Made by a program: the position numbers and the translations under genes. A model generated the notes under the pieces. It was given only the letters and a program-made list of their open reading frames with translations. It was not told the DNA's origin and ran no database searches. Positions 18,620 through 27,843 of a DNA stretch of 64,000 nucleotides are shown piece after piece. Source of the stretch: Winogradskyella schleiferi (GTDB lineage: Bacteria; Bacteroidota; Bacteroidia; Flavobacteriales; Flavobacteriaceae); contig NZ_CP053351.1 in assembly GCF_013394655.1 (NCBI RefSeq), positions 558,001-622,000 of the forward strand, given 5' to 3'. Position 1 is the first letter of the stretch. Each line of letters starts with the position of its first letter.

Positions 18620-19756
18620 ATGAATGACGTTTACATAAACAGAGTATCAAAGTTTTTACCTAATGATCCCATTAGTAACGACGAGATGGAAAGCGTCTTG
18701 GGTCAAATTAATGGAAAGCCTTCTAAAGCAAGACGTGTTGTATTAAGAAATAATGGTATTGAAAGACGTTACTATGCCATTAACAAAGCCGGCGAATTTA
18801 CCCATTCTAATGCAAAATTAACCCAAGAAGCGATTTCCAACCTATTTGACGATTCGTTTACAGAAAATGATATGGAGTTGTTGTGTTGTGGTACATCAAC
18901 TCCAGACCAGTTACTACCTTCACATGCAGCCATGGTTCATGGTTTGTTAGCCAATAGAAATTTAGAGATAAACTCCGCCTCAGGGATTTGTTGTGCAGGT
19001 ATGAGCTCGCTTAAATTTGGTTTTCTATCTATAAAAGCAGGAAATTCTAACAACGCTGTATGCACAGGCTCAGAAAGAGCATCGACTAAAATTTTAGCAA
19101 ATAAGTTTAAGGAGGAAGCGGACTCATTGGCAAGTTTAGAACAACTGCCTATCATAGCCTTTAAAAAGGAATTTTTACGTTGGATGCTATCAGATGGTGC
19201 TGGAGCCATGTTATTACAAAACAAAAAAAATGACGATGGTATCTCCTTAAAAATTGATTGGATAGAAAGCTATTCGTTTGCACACGAATTAGAAACCTGT
19301 ATGTATTCTGGTGGCGAAAAACTTGAAGATGGTTCCATTAAATCTTGGACAGAATATAGTTCTAAACAATGGTTGGAGGAATCTATATTTTCTATCAAGC
19401 AAGATGTAAAGCTCCTAGAAAAAAACGTCATTAATAAAGGTGTTGAAAGTCTGGAAATGGTCTTTAAAAAACAATCCAAAGACCCTTCGGATATTGATTA
19501 TTTTCTACCTCATATTTCGTCTCACTATTTTGCAGATAAATTAAAAAACAGGATTAAAGAAAAAGGCTTGAATATTCCTGAAAGTAGTTGGTTTACTAAT
19601 TTGAGTAAAGTAGGAAATGTAGGATCGGCATCCATTTATTTAATGCTTGAAGAATTAATGAGTTCAGGACGATTAAAAAAAGGGGATAAAATAATGTTAT
19701 CTGTTCCAGAAAGTGGTCGATTCTCCTATGCTTATGCCCATTTAACCGTTTGCTAA
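18620..19756 (+). CDS. darB: Ketosynthase III-type dialkylresorcinol synthase DarB
   Basis: 378 residues of the KAS III fold with the triad Cys125 (SGICCAGMSS), His298 (LPHISSHYF) and Asn333 (KVGNVGSAS). DarB joins two acyl units head to head to give the cyclohexanedione that becomes dialkylresorcinol. It follows darA by 11 bases and is followed by two dehydratase-like genes, so it is in the middle of one transcript. FabH is the alternative, but the pairing with darA decides against it. Confidence 0.9.
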   Translation: MNDVYINRVSKFLPNDPISNDEMESVLGQINGKPSKARRVVLRNNGIERRYYAINKAGEFTHSNAKLTQEAISNLFDDSFTENDMELLCCGTSTPDQLLPSHAAMVHGLLANRNLEINSASGICCAGMSSLKFGFLSIKAGNSNNAVCTGSERASTKILANKFKEEADSLASLEQLPIIAFKKEFLRWMLSDGAGAMLLQNKKNDDGISLKIDWIESYSFAHELETCMYSGGEKLEDGSIKSWTEYSSKQWLEESIFSIKQDVKLLEKNVINKGVESLEMVFKKQSKDPSDIDYFLPHISSHYFADKLKNRIKEKGLNIPESSWFTNLSKVGNVGSASIYLMLEELMSSGRLKKGDKIMLSVPESGRFSYAYAHLTVC

Positions 19757-19757
19757 T

Positions 19758-20186
19758 ATGATGTTAGAAAAGCCAATCACAGATATTACAGATTTAATAC
19801 CGCAAAAAGCACCTTTTGTAATGGTTGATACCTTATTAAGTTTCTCTGACACGCAATTGGTATCATCCTTCAAAATTTCTGAAAGCAATATTTTTTTTAA
19901 GAACGAAACCTTATCAGAGTCTGGATTAATTGAAAATATGGCGCAAACCGTGGCACTTCATACAGGCTATGACTATTTTTTAAAAGGGCAACCTGCTCCA
20001 ACAGGTTACATTGGTTCTATTAAAGATGTCCAAATTTCAAGACTTCCGCAGTTAGATGAAACTATTCAAACCGAGGCTCATATTTTACAGGAATTTATGG
20101 GCGTTACTTTAGTAGAGGTTACGGTGACCAATGCTAGAAAAGAAAAAATTGCCTCAAGTACAATGAAAACTGTTATCGCCAATTAA
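19758..20186 (+). CDS. ApeP-like hotdog dehydratase subunit (first)
   Basis: 142 residues of the hotdog fold. The N-terminus LIPQKAPFVMVDTLL resembles FabZ/FabA, and SGLIENMAQTVALHTGY holds the helix with the usual Glu. The GHFPxxP loop that carries the catalytic His of FabZ is absent, so it may work only with a partner that supplies His, as in ApeI-ApeP pairs of aryl polyene systems. It ends at the very base where the next dehydratase begins. Confidence 0.8.
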   Translation: MMLEKPITDITDLIPQKAPFVMVDTLLSFSDTQLVSSFKISESNIFFKNETLSESGLIENMAQTVALHTGYDYFLKGQPAPTGYIGSIKDVQISRLPQLDETIQTEAHILQEFMGVTLVEVTVTNARKEKIASSTMKTVIAN

Positions 20187-20641
20187 TGATTGATCTTGAA
20201 AAAATTGAAATATCAAATTTTTTACCGCATCGTCCACCATTTTTAATGTTAGACAAGATTCTAATTCTAACTGATGAGGAAGTTTCGGCATCATTTTTAA
20301 TTAAGGATGATAATCTTTTTGTTGAGAATAATCATTTTAATGAAATGGGCTTGGTGGAAAATGCAGCACAGACCTGTTCATCAATTGTTGGTAAAAGCTA
20401 TTTTGATGATGATGATGTAGATGGAGAAGGCGCCAAATTAATTGGTTTTATTAGTGCCATCAAAAAAGTAACTGCGTTTTCTTGTCCTAAAGTTGGAAGT
20501 ACTATTATATCTAATGCAAAATTAACATCGAGATTCGATTCGGAGAGTTATAGCGTATGTTCTTTAGAATGTCATATTTTTGAAGCATCAACCTTATTAC
20601 TATCTTGTGAGCTAAATTTGATGATCAAGGATTTGAAATAG
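20186..20641 (+). CDS. ApeP-like hotdog dehydratase subunit (second)
   Basis: 151 residues, similar in layout to the gene before it: FLPHRPPFLMLDKIL at the start and MGLVENAAQTCSSIVG for the Glu helix. It also lacks the HFP loop. The two adjacent genes overlap by one base and may form a pair or arise from a duplication. Function is expected in beta-hydroxyacyl-ACP dehydration or in holding the chain. The third hotdog gene at 32821 has the missing His. Confidence 0.8.
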   Translation: MIDLEKIEISNFLPHRPPFLMLDKILILTDEEVSASFLIKDDNLFVENNHFNEMGLVENAAQTCSSIVGKSYFDDDDVDGEGAKLIGFISAIKKVTAFSCPKVGSTIISNAKLTSRFDSESYSVCSLECHIFEASTLLLSCELNLMIKDLK

Positions 20642-20733
20642 AATTACAAATCGCGCTTCTCTATGACGTATTTCATATCAAACTGAATGCATCAACTTAG
20701 TGAAGTTGAAGTATTGCCTTAAAAACAACACAA

Positions 20734-21141
20734 ATGAAAAAGAAGGATGTTCCTCAGGATGAGAGTGGTTTAGAAAAAGACAATATAAAGGAAATTTGTT
20801 ACGCCGTTGACGAAAAAGGCGACTATACAACCATCAAAAGTACAGGTTGGGATCCTAAAACCATTGCTCTGGATAATGCACTTCAGGAAATCAATGAACG
20901 TATCAACGATGCGAAAGCGCGGGTTTTAAATGGTGAAACAAGTCCTATTGAATATTATATGGAATGTCACAAAATGGATATTGGTATTTTAGCGAGTTAT
21001 GTAGGGAAGTTTCAATGGCAGGTGAAACGGCATTTTAAGGTAAAAACATTCAATAAATTATCCCATAAAATGTTGGAAAAATATGCCAACGTTTTCGATA
21101 TTTCAGTTGAGCAATTAAAGAATATAAACAATGGAAATTAA
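20734..21141 (+). CDS. Small protein with HTH-like C-terminus, unknown function
   Basis: 135 residues, charged, with no signal peptide. The C-terminal half (IGILASYVGKFQWQVKRHF then LEKYANVFDISVEQL) reads like a Cro/XRE-type helix-turn-helix, but the key positions are loose. It overlaps the next gene by 11 bases, so it belongs to the array. It may be a regulator of pigment formation or a scaffold protein. The role is not supported beyond this resemblance. Confidence 0.55.
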   Translation: MKKKDVPQDESGLEKDNIKEICYAVDEKGDYTTIKSTGWDPKTIALDNALQEINERINDAKARVLNGETSPIEYYMECHKMDIGILASYVGKFQWQVKRHFKVKTFNKLSHKMLEKYANVFDISVEQLKNINNGN

Positions 21142-22126
21142 TTTTACACACCACCAAACTGCGCATTGCGAAAATGGTGTGGTTTCCAATTTAATGAAGC
21201 ATAATGGCTTTGACGTGAGTGAACCTATGGTTTTTGGTATTGGCTCTGGCTTGTTGTTTTGTTATATTCCTTTCTTAAAAGTCAATCATGCGCCTGCCAT
21301 AACCTACCGAGTGATGCCAGGACAAATTTTTAAACGCTTTGCTAAACGTGTCGGTATAAAAATTAAAAAAGAAAAATTCAAAAATCCGCAGAATGCTAAG
21401 GCAAGATTGGATGAAAACTTAGAAAAAGACAATCCTGTTGGTCTTCAAGTTGGTGTATATAATCTCACATACTTTCCAGATGAATATCGTTTTCATTTTA
21501 ATGCTCATAATTTAGTCGTTTACGGGAAACAAAATGATGACTATTTAATTAGTGATCCCGTTATGGAAACGGTTACTACTTTAACAACCAAAGAATTAGA
21601 GAAAGTTCGTTTTGCCAAAGGTGCTTTTGCTCCAAAGGGACATATGTATTATCCCATAGATTTTCCAAAAAAATTAGATATAGAATCTGCTATTATTAAA
21701 GGTATAAAAAATACGTGTAGAGATATGCTTGCGCCTGTACCTATTGTTGGTGTTAAGGGGATTAGACATATTGCTAAATTAATACGTAAATGGCCAAAGA
21801 AAAAAGGGGTTAAAGTCGCCAATCACTATTTGGGGCAGATTGTTAGAATGCAAGAGGAAATCGGAACAGGTGGAGGTGGTTTTAGATATATTTATGCAGC
21901 TTTTTTACAGGAATCCAGTAAAATTTTAGATAACAGCGCATTAGAGGAATTGTCTAAAGAAATGACCGAAATTGGCGATCTGTGGCGGGATTTTGCTTTA
22001 GAAGCCTCTCGAATTTATAAGAACAGAAGCGCAAAAACGGATGCCTATAATAAGGTAGCGACGCAATTAGAAATTATTGCGGATAAAGAGGAGCTATTCT
22101 TTAAAAAATTAAAAAAGGCGATATAA
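21131..22126 (+). CDS. BtrH-like acyltransferase/peptidase-fold protein
   Basis: 331 residues. The N-terminal half matches the BtrH N-terminal domain, a papain-like fold with a putative triad Cys13 (TAHCENGV), His126 (FNAHNLVVYG) and Asp142 (ISDPVME). BtrH of butirosin synthesis transfers an acyl group from ACP to an amine. The C-terminal half is helical (DUF4872-like). Here it may release the aryl polyene from ACP onto the resorcinol hydroxyl, a step that needs an ester-forming enzyme. That is inference. It starts inside the previous gene and is followed after nine bases by the ABC transporter. Confidence 0.75.
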   Translation: MEINFTHHQTAHCENGVVSNLMKHNGFDVSEPMVFGIGSGLLFCYIPFLKVNHAPAITYRVMPGQIFKRFAKRVGIKIKKEKFKNPQNAKARLDENLEKDNPVGLQVGVYNLTYFPDEYRFHFNAHNLVVYGKQNDDYLISDPVMETVTTLTTKELEKVRFAKGAFAPKGHMYYPIDFPKKLDIESAIIKGIKNTCRDMLAPVPIVGVKGIRHIAKLIRKWPKKKGVKVANHYLGQIVRMQEEIGTGGGGFRYIYAAFLQESSKILDNSALEELSKEMTEIGDLWRDFALEASRIYKNRSAKTDAYNKVATQLEIIADKEELFFKKLKKAI

Positions 22127-22135
22127 TTATTTTAC

Positions 22136-22879
22136 ATGATAGAAATCAAACAATTATCTAAAAAATATAAAGGCGCAGATTTTTTTTCTGTGTCGGATTT
22201 AGATTTGAAAATTTCTAAAAAAGAAATTTTTGGTTTGTTAGGCCCAAACGGAGCAGGAAAGACCACTATAATTTCCTTGTTATGTTCTTTGATTAAGCCC
22301 ACTTCTGGCTCATTTACCATTGACGGTCTTACCTATAAAAAAAACAATAAGCAATTAAAACAGCTTATCGGGATTGTGCCTCAAGAATATGCTTTGTATC
22401 CCACGCTAACGGCTTTCGAAAACCTGATGTATTTTGGAAGTATGTATGGCCTGAAGGGAAAAGAATTAAAGTTGAAAATCAATTCATCACTGGAAAATTT
22501 GGGTTTAGTACAATTTTCAAACAAAAAGATAGAAACGTTTTCTGGAGGTATGAAACGTCGGATTAATTTAATTGCCAGTATTCTTCATGAACCAAAAGTC
22601 TTATTTTTAGATGAACCAAGTGTAGGCGTCGATGTACAATCAAAAAATGTAATCATCAAGTACTTGCAAGATTTGAACGCAAAAGGAACCACCATAATCT
22701 ATACGTCACATCATTTGAATGAAGCCGAATCGTTTTGTACAAGGGTAGCGATAATAGATCACGGAAAAGTAATCACCAAAGGCACACCAAAAGATTTAAT
22801 CACTAACCAAGAAAATGCTAATAATCTCGAAGATGTATTTTTAGCACTAACAGGAATTGCCCTAAGAGATCATGCATAA
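22136..22879 (+). CDS. ABC transporter ATP-binding protein
   Basis: 247 residues with Walker A LLGPNGAGKTT near residue 36, Q-loop VPQEYALYPTL, signature FSGGMKRRINL near 137, Walker B VLFLDEPSVGVD and the H-switch TSHHLNEAE. It drives the ABC-2 permease encoded next, whose start it overlaps by eight bases. In this array it is expected to move pigment or a precursor across the inner membrane. Confidence 0.93.
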   Translation: MIEIKQLSKKYKGADFFSVSDLDLKISKKEIFGLLGPNGAGKTTIISLLCSLIKPTSGSFTIDGLTYKKNNKQLKQLIGIVPQEYALYPTLTAFENLMYFGSMYGLKGKELKLKINSSLENLGLVQFSNKKIETFSGGMKRRINLIASILHEPKVLFLDEPSVGVDVQSKNVIIKYLQDLNAKGTTIIYTSHHLNEAESFCTRVAIIDHGKVITKGTPKDLITNQENANNLEDVFLALTGIALRDHA

Positions 22880-24137
22880 ATTACTAGCATCCGCATATAA
22901 AGAGTTTTTGCTGCTTACCAGAGATGTAGGCGGTATTTCCATATTATTTATTATGCCTTTAGTGTTAATTGTAACCATAACTTTAATTCAAGATAGCAGT
23001 TTTCAAAGTATTAGTGAAAGCAAAATCCCCATACTATTAGTCGATAATGACAAAGGTTCAGTTTCTGAAACTATCGTAAAAGGACTTAACGATTCTAATA
23101 TTTTTGAGGTTATCAAACTTGAAAAAGAAGATGAGGCCCAGAACTTGGTCTTCAAAGGCTCCAATCAATTAGCGATTGTAATTCCCAAAGATTTATCATC
23201 AGATTTAGAAAAGAAAATTAACCAGAATGTGGAAGGTATATTGAGCAAATTTGGCCTTGAAGAGGAAGAGAATCTACCTGAAGAAAGTTATATCGCAAAA
23301 GAAGTCAAACTGTATTTTGATCCTGCAACACAATTTGCTTTTAAGAATTCTGTAAAAAATGAGATCGATAAAATGATTTCAAAAATTGAAACTCAATCCA
23401 TCTATAAAGCATTTCAGGAGCAAATAACTGATGACCCGACAGAATCTATTTTTGAAACTGAAAACTTTATTAGTTTCAAAGAAATCTTACCAAAAAATGA
23501 TGATGAAGTTATAGTTCCAAATTCTGTTCAGCACAATGTTCCGGCTTGGACGCTTTTCGCTATATTTTTTATTATTGTGCCTTTATCAATCAATATGGTA
23601 AAAGAGAAAAGTCAAGGTACTTTTGTACGGTTGAGAACAAATCCGGTATCTTATTTTACGGTGCTTGGTGGTAAAACGGTAGTTTATTTGGCCGTTTGCT
23701 TAATTCAATTTGTATTGATGTTACTTATCGGTGTGTATTTGTTCCCGGCAATAGGTTTACCTACATTAGATGTTTCAGGAAAATTACCGTTGTTATTTGT
23801 TGTGGCATTTTTTGCTGGTTTAGCGGCAATTGGTTTAGGGTTGTTACTTGGCACTATAGCAAAAACACCGGAACAATCTGCACCATTTGGAGCAACTTTT
23901 GTTGTTATTTTAGCAGCATTGGGAGGAGTTTGGGTACCAGTATTCGTAATGCCGCAATTTATGCAAGCATTATCCAATATTTCGCCAATGAATTGGGGAT
24001 TAAACGCCTTTTATGATGTTTTTTTACGAAATTCAAGCCTAATGGAGATCGTTCCAGAAATAACATTGCTATTTTTGTTTTTTATCGTCACAACCTTAAT
24101 CGCTATTGTTTATAATGAAAAGAAAAATGCCGTCTAA
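22872..24137 (+). CDS. ABC-2 type transporter permease
   Basis: 421 residues. One N-terminal membrane helix (residues 22-38) is followed by a large periplasmic domain to about residue 215, then five helices, typical of YhgE/ABC-2 exporters. It pairs with the ATPase before it. The large external domain fits export of lipids or lipid-like products. It overlaps the start of the thioesterase gene. Confidence 0.9.
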   Translation: MHKLLASAYKEFLLLTRDVGGISILFIMPLVLIVTITLIQDSSFQSISESKIPILLVDNDKGSVSETIVKGLNDSNIFEVIKLEKEDEAQNLVFKGSNQLAIVIPKDLSSDLEKKINQNVEGILSKFGLEEEENLPEESYIAKEVKLYFDPATQFAFKNSVKNEIDKMISKIETQSIYKAFQEQITDDPTESIFETENFISFKEILPKNDDEVIVPNSVQHNVPAWTLFAIFFIIVPLSINMVKEKSQGTFVRLRTNPVSYFTVLGGKTVVYLAVCLIQFVLMLLIGVYLFPAIGLPTLDVSGKLPLLFVVAFFAGLAAIGLGLLLGTIAKTPEQSAPFGATFVVILAALGGVWVPVFVMPQFMQALSNISPMNWGLNAFYDVFLRNSSLMEIVPEITLLFLFFIVTTLIAIVYNEKKNAV

Positions 24138-24570
24138 ATCACAAAAAGAAATAAGTTTCACAAGTAAAATAAGGGTTCGGTTTGTAGAAACTGATCCTTT
24201 AGGCATTGTGTGGCATGGTAATTATATCCAATACTTCGAAGATGGAAGAGAGGCTTTTGGCAGACATCATAGTATTGCCTATTTGGATCAAAAAGACTAT
24301 GGTTATGCTACGCCTATCGTAAAATCAACTAGCGAACACAAACTGCCATTGCGTTATGGCGATGTTGCCACGATAAAAACAAGTTACATTGATAGTCGTG
24401 CTGCAAAAATGATTTTTAGATACGAGATTTTTAATCAAGATGACCTATTGGTTTGCACTGGTGAAACCGTTCAGGTTTTTGTAGATCAAATCGGGCAAGG
24501 CGATTTGGCATTAACAATTCCAGAGTTTTTCAAGGAATGGAAACAAAAAGTAGGACTTTTAGATGAATGA
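24115..24570 (+). CDS. YbgC-like acyl-ACP/CoA thioesterase
   Basis: About 151 residues of the 4-hydroxybenzoyl-CoA thioesterase hotdog group. The active site region is RFVETDPLGIVWHGNYIQYFE, with Asp in the usual place. It hydrolyses acyl thioesters and could free or proofread chains in the pathway. ATG 24115 lies inside the permease gene. ATG 24127 is an alternative, and an upstream TTG at 24106 is less likely. It overlaps the next ketosynthase by eight bases. Confidence 0.85.
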   Translation: MKRKMPSKSQKEISFTSKIRVRFVETDPLGIVWHGNYIQYFEDGREAFGRHHSIAYLDQKDYGYATPIVKSTSEHKLPLRYGDVATIKTSYIDSRAAKMIFRYEIFNQDDLLVCTGETVQVFVDQIGQGDLALTIPEFFKEWKQKVGLLDE

Positions 24571-25714
24571 GGTTTATGTTTCATATAACAACATCATTTC
24601 ATCATTAGGCTTTGATAGCGAAACGGTTGTGAGTAATATTCATAACGAAGTTTCAGGATTACAATTAATTACCGACAAGACCAAATTCTCGCAACCCTTT
24701 TGTTCGTCACTTATTGACCAAAAAAAATTAGACCATAAATTTGCATCTATAGGTGCAGAAGATCATTTTACACGTTTGGAGAAGATGATGATTTCATCTT
24801 TAAATGATGTTATTCAAGCTTCTGGAATTCCTTTAACTAAAAAGGTTGGTCTGATTATTTCTACCACAAAAGGAAATATAGACGTCTTAGATAAAAACAG
24901 TAAATTTCCAAAAGAACGTGCCTATTTGAGTGTTTTGGGACAAATAATAAAAGATTTTTTCAAATTTAAAAATGATGCCATAGTAGTGTCCAATGCCTGT
25001 GTGTCAGGCGTTCTCGCTGTTGCTGTAGCCAAACGTTTCATTAATCAAGGGGTTTATGACGATGTTTTTATTGTAAGCGGCGATATGGTAACCGAATTTA
25101 TTCTATCCGGTTTCAATTCTTTTCAAGCATTAAGCAGCGCACCTTGTAAACCTTATTGTAAAAATCGTACTGGTATTAACATAGGTGAAGTTGCCGCAAG
25201 TGTTTTGGTTACTAATACAAAATTTAAATTGGCTAAAGACGCCGTTACTATTTTAGGAGAAAGCTCTTGCAATGATGCCAATCATATTTCTGGGCCATCC
25301 CGAACTGGAGAAGGCTTATATAGAAGTATAAAATCAGCAATGAAAGAAGCCGATATTTCACAGGATAACATTGATTATCTTTCGGCTCACGGAACAGCAA
25401 CACCATTTAATGACGAAATGGAGGCCATTGCATTTAACAGAGCGGGTTTACAGAATGTTCCTGTGAATAGTTTAAAAGGCTATTTTGGGCATACCTTAGG
25501 AGCTTCAGGTCTGTTAGAAACTATCGTAGGAATGCATTCGCTGTATAATAATACTTTATATGCGTCTTTGGGTTTTGAAGCGTTGGGTGTATCTGAACCA
25601 ATTAATATAATAACAAGAACCAAGACACAAAAATTGAAAATATTTCTTAAAACCGCCTCTGGTTTTGGAGGCTGTAATACGGCAGTAATATTTAAAAAAG
25701 TAAAACATGTTTAA
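24563..25714 (+). CDS. Beta-ketoacyl-ACP synthase (second)
   Basis: 383 residues with a complete triad: Cys146 (SNACVSGVLAV), His276 (LSAHGTATPFND) and His310 (YFGHTLGASG). The size is slightly short for FabF but all core motifs are in place. It condenses malonyl-ACP with an acyl chain. Its position next to the thioesterase and methyltransferase suggests a starter- or branch-specific role, possibly priming with the coumaroyl unit, but that is not shown by sequence. Confidence 0.87.
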   Translation: MNEVYVSYNNIISSLGFDSETVVSNIHNEVSGLQLITDKTKFSQPFCSSLIDQKKLDHKFASIGAEDHFTRLEKMMISSLNDVIQASGIPLTKKVGLIISTTKGNIDVLDKNSKFPKERAYLSVLGQIIKDFFKFKNDAIVVSNACVSGVLAVAVAKRFINQGVYDDVFIVSGDMVTEFILSGFNSFQALSSAPCKPYCKNRTGINIGEVAASVLVTNTKFKLAKDAVTILGESSCNDANHISGPSRTGEGLYRSIKSAMKEADISQDNIDYLSAHGTATPFNDEMEAIAFNRAGLQNVPVNSLKGYFGHTLGASGLLETIVGMHSLYNNTLYASLGFEALGVSEPINIITRTKTQKLKIFLKTASGFGGCNTAVIFKKVKHV

Positions 25715-25723
25715 ATACTAATT

Positions 25724-26785
25724 ATGGAAAACACGTCATTAAGAGCCATAGATGCAATTCAGGAAGCGCAAAAAATCGCTTTTGCTCCTTTTGTATTTCA
25801 AGCCACAGTTTCATTGAGAAAACTTGGTGTTTTTAGCCTCATTTTCGATAGAAGAAAAAAAGGTGGAATTACATTAGAAGAGCTTTCGAGAGAGCTATCA
25901 GTAAGTACATATGGCCTTGGTGTTTTGTTAGAAATTGCCGAAAGTTCAGACATTGTGAATAAGAACGATTTAGGTAATTTTGAATTAACAACGACGGGTT
26001 ACTTTTTAAATTATAACGAAACGGTAAACGTAAATATCAACTTTACAAATGAAGTGTGTTACAAAGGTTTATTTCACTTAAATGATGCTATAAAGACAGG
26101 AAAACCAGAAGGATTAAAAGAACTTGGTAGTTGGAATACGATTTATGAAGGTCTATCTCAGCTCACTCCTGAAATTAAAAAATCTTGGTTTGAGTTTGAC
26201 CATCATTATTCGGATGCCGTGTTTAATGAAGCACAGCAAATTGTGTTCAGAAATCACCCTAAAACCATATTCGATATTGGCGGAAATACAGGTAAATTCG
26301 CTATAAGCTCTTGTAAATATAATGAGGACGTGTCCATTAAAATAATAGATTTACCAGGACAGTTAAATGTTGCACTTGCCAATGCAAAAAAGGAAGGCTT
26401 TGAAAACCGGGTTTCTGGTTATGAAATTGATTGGTTAAAAGATGATCCTATGATTCCAACTGGTGCAGATACGATTTGGATGTGTCAATTTTTAGATTGC
26501 TTTTCGGAAGATGAAATTTTAAAAATATTAACAACTTGTGTAAAATCTATGACCGATGAGACTGAATTGTTAATCATGGAAACCTTTACGGATAGACAAC
26601 GGTTTGATAATGCTAAATTTATACTTGAAGCAACGTCGCTTTATTTTACGGTAATGGCCAATGGAAATAGTAAAATGTATCCTGCGGAAGTACTTTTAAG
26701 ATTAATTGATGAAGCAGGACTCGTGCTTAAAGAAGATATTGGAGTTGGCGAATACCACACGATATTAGTGTGCAAAAAAAAGTAA
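25724..26785 (+). CDS. SAM-dependent methyltransferase (acetylserotonin-OMT-like)
   Basis: 353 residues. An N-terminal winged-helix dimerisation domain (GITLEELSRELSVSTYGLGV near residue 45) precedes the SAM fold, with TIFDIGGNTGKFAISS near residue 182 and IKIIDLPGQL as the acidic strand. This layout belongs to small-molecule O- or C-methyltransferases. Flexirubin-type aryl rings often carry a methyl group, so ring methylation is the likely job. Whether it acts on carbon or oxygen cannot be told. Confidence 0.83.
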   Translation: MENTSLRAIDAIQEAQKIAFAPFVFQATVSLRKLGVFSLIFDRRKKGGITLEELSRELSVSTYGLGVLLEIAESSDIVNKNDLGNFELTTTGYFLNYNETVNVNINFTNEVCYKGLFHLNDAIKTGKPEGLKELGSWNTIYEGLSQLTPEIKKSWFEFDHHYSDAVFNEAQQIVFRNHPKTIFDIGGNTGKFAISSCKYNEDVSIKIIDLPGQLNVALANAKKEGFENRVSGYEIDWLKDDPMIPTGADTIWMCQFLDCFSEDEILKILTTCVKSMTDETELLIMETFTDRQRFDNAKFILEATSLYFTVMANGNSKMYPAEVLLRLIDEAGLVLKEDIGVGEYHTILVCKKK

Positions 26786-26791
26786 TTATTA

Positions 26792-27409
26792 ATGAATTCT
26801 GAATACTATATTTCCTCTTTTTGTAATATTAAAAACAATACGATTTCCTTGAATGGGTCTGAGATTTATAGTGGTGACAAAAATGAATTTTCAGAATTTA
26901 TAAAGGCAACCTACAAGTCGTTTGAAACCAACTATCCCAAATTTTTTAAGATGGATAATTTGAGCAAATTGGCCTTTTTAGCAGCTGATGTGTTGTTGAA
27001 AAGCGAAAACCTGAGTGGAGACGAAGAAAATGATATTGCCGTAGTATTGTCAAATAAAGCCTCAAGTTTAGATACGGATAGAAAGCATCAGAAGTCTATT
27101 GAAGATAAAAATAACTACTATCCCAGTCCTGCGGTTTTTGTATATACATTGCCAAATATTTGCATCGGAGAAATTAGTATTAAATACAAGCTGTTTTCTG
27201 AAAATAGTTTTTTTATATTTGACAACTTTAATCCGCAACATTTATTGGACTATTCCAATAGTTTATTGTCAACACAAAAAGCGGAAAAAGTACTTTGTGG
27301 ATGGGTGGAATTAGATGGAAACCAGTATAATGCTTATTTGTATCTGGTAACCAAAAAAGGGACAATAACACACACTAAGGAGAATATAATAAAATTTTAT
27401 AATACATAA
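26792..27409 (+). CDS. Truncated ketosynthase-like protein without catalytic Cys
   Basis: 205 residues that align loosely with the N-terminal half of ketosynthases: DIAVVLSNKASSLDTD and later SPAVFVYTLPNICIGEISIKY. The helix where the active Cys normally lies has no matching Cys-x-Ser, and the C-terminal His motifs are missing altogether. It may be a structural partner or a malonyl-decarboxylating helper rather than a synthase. It lies one base before the second ACP, which suggests it works with it. It looks too well kept to be a pseudogene, as its frame is open and it is tightly packed. Confidence 0.65.
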   Translation: MNSEYYISSFCNIKNNTISLNGSEIYSGDKNEFSEFIKATYKSFETNYPKFFKMDNLSKLAFLAADVLLKSENLSGDEENDIAVVLSNKASSLDTDRKHQKSIEDKNNYYPSPAVFVYTLPNICIGEISIKYKLFSENSFFIFDNFNPQHLLDYSNSLLSTQKAEKVLCGWVELDGNQYNAYLYLVTKKGTITHTKENIIKFYNT

Positions 27410-27410
27410 T

Positions 27411-27668
27411 ATGGAGACTTTAAAACAAGAGCTAAAGGAAAACATTGTAGAGCAATTGAATCTTGAAGATATTGCTGTAGAGGATATTAATGATGACGAT
27501 ATATTATTTGGAGGTGGTTTAGGTTTAGACTCTATCGATGCCTTAGAGTTAATTGTTATGCTAGATAAAAACTACGGTATTAAATTATCTGACCCAAAAG
27601 AAGGTCGAGCTATTTTTGAATCCATTGAGGTTTTGGCAAAGTATATTTCTGAGCATAGAACGAAGTAA
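27411..27668 (+). CDS. Acyl carrier protein (second copy)
   Basis: 85 residues with phosphopantetheine Ser41 in LGLDSIDALELIV. It differs clearly from the first ACP, which fits aryl polyene systems that use two carriers, one for the starter and one for extension. A 175-base spacer with no recognised signal follows before the next ketosynthase. Confidence 0.93.
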   Translation: METLKQELKENIVEQLNLEDIAVEDINDDDILFGGGLGLDSIDALELIVMLDKNYGIKLSDPKEGRAIFESIEVLAKYISEHRTK

Positions 27669-27843
27669 GAAAAATAGAGGTTTTCGTTGTTGATCCATAC
27701 TGAAAGTAGGAAGATTATTAATCCTCATAAATACAAAAACAACGATAAAACTATTGAGGTTTTTAGAACTTGTTAAGACTGAAGTTTGAAAAAAAATAAT
27801 GTTCTCTAATAAAAAGCATCTAGCTTCAGAGGAACTATAAAAT

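Noticed and set aside
26792..27409. Pseudogene of a ketosynthase
   Set aside because: The frame has no internal stop, its start and stop fit closely between neighbours, and the changes look like specialisation rather than decay.
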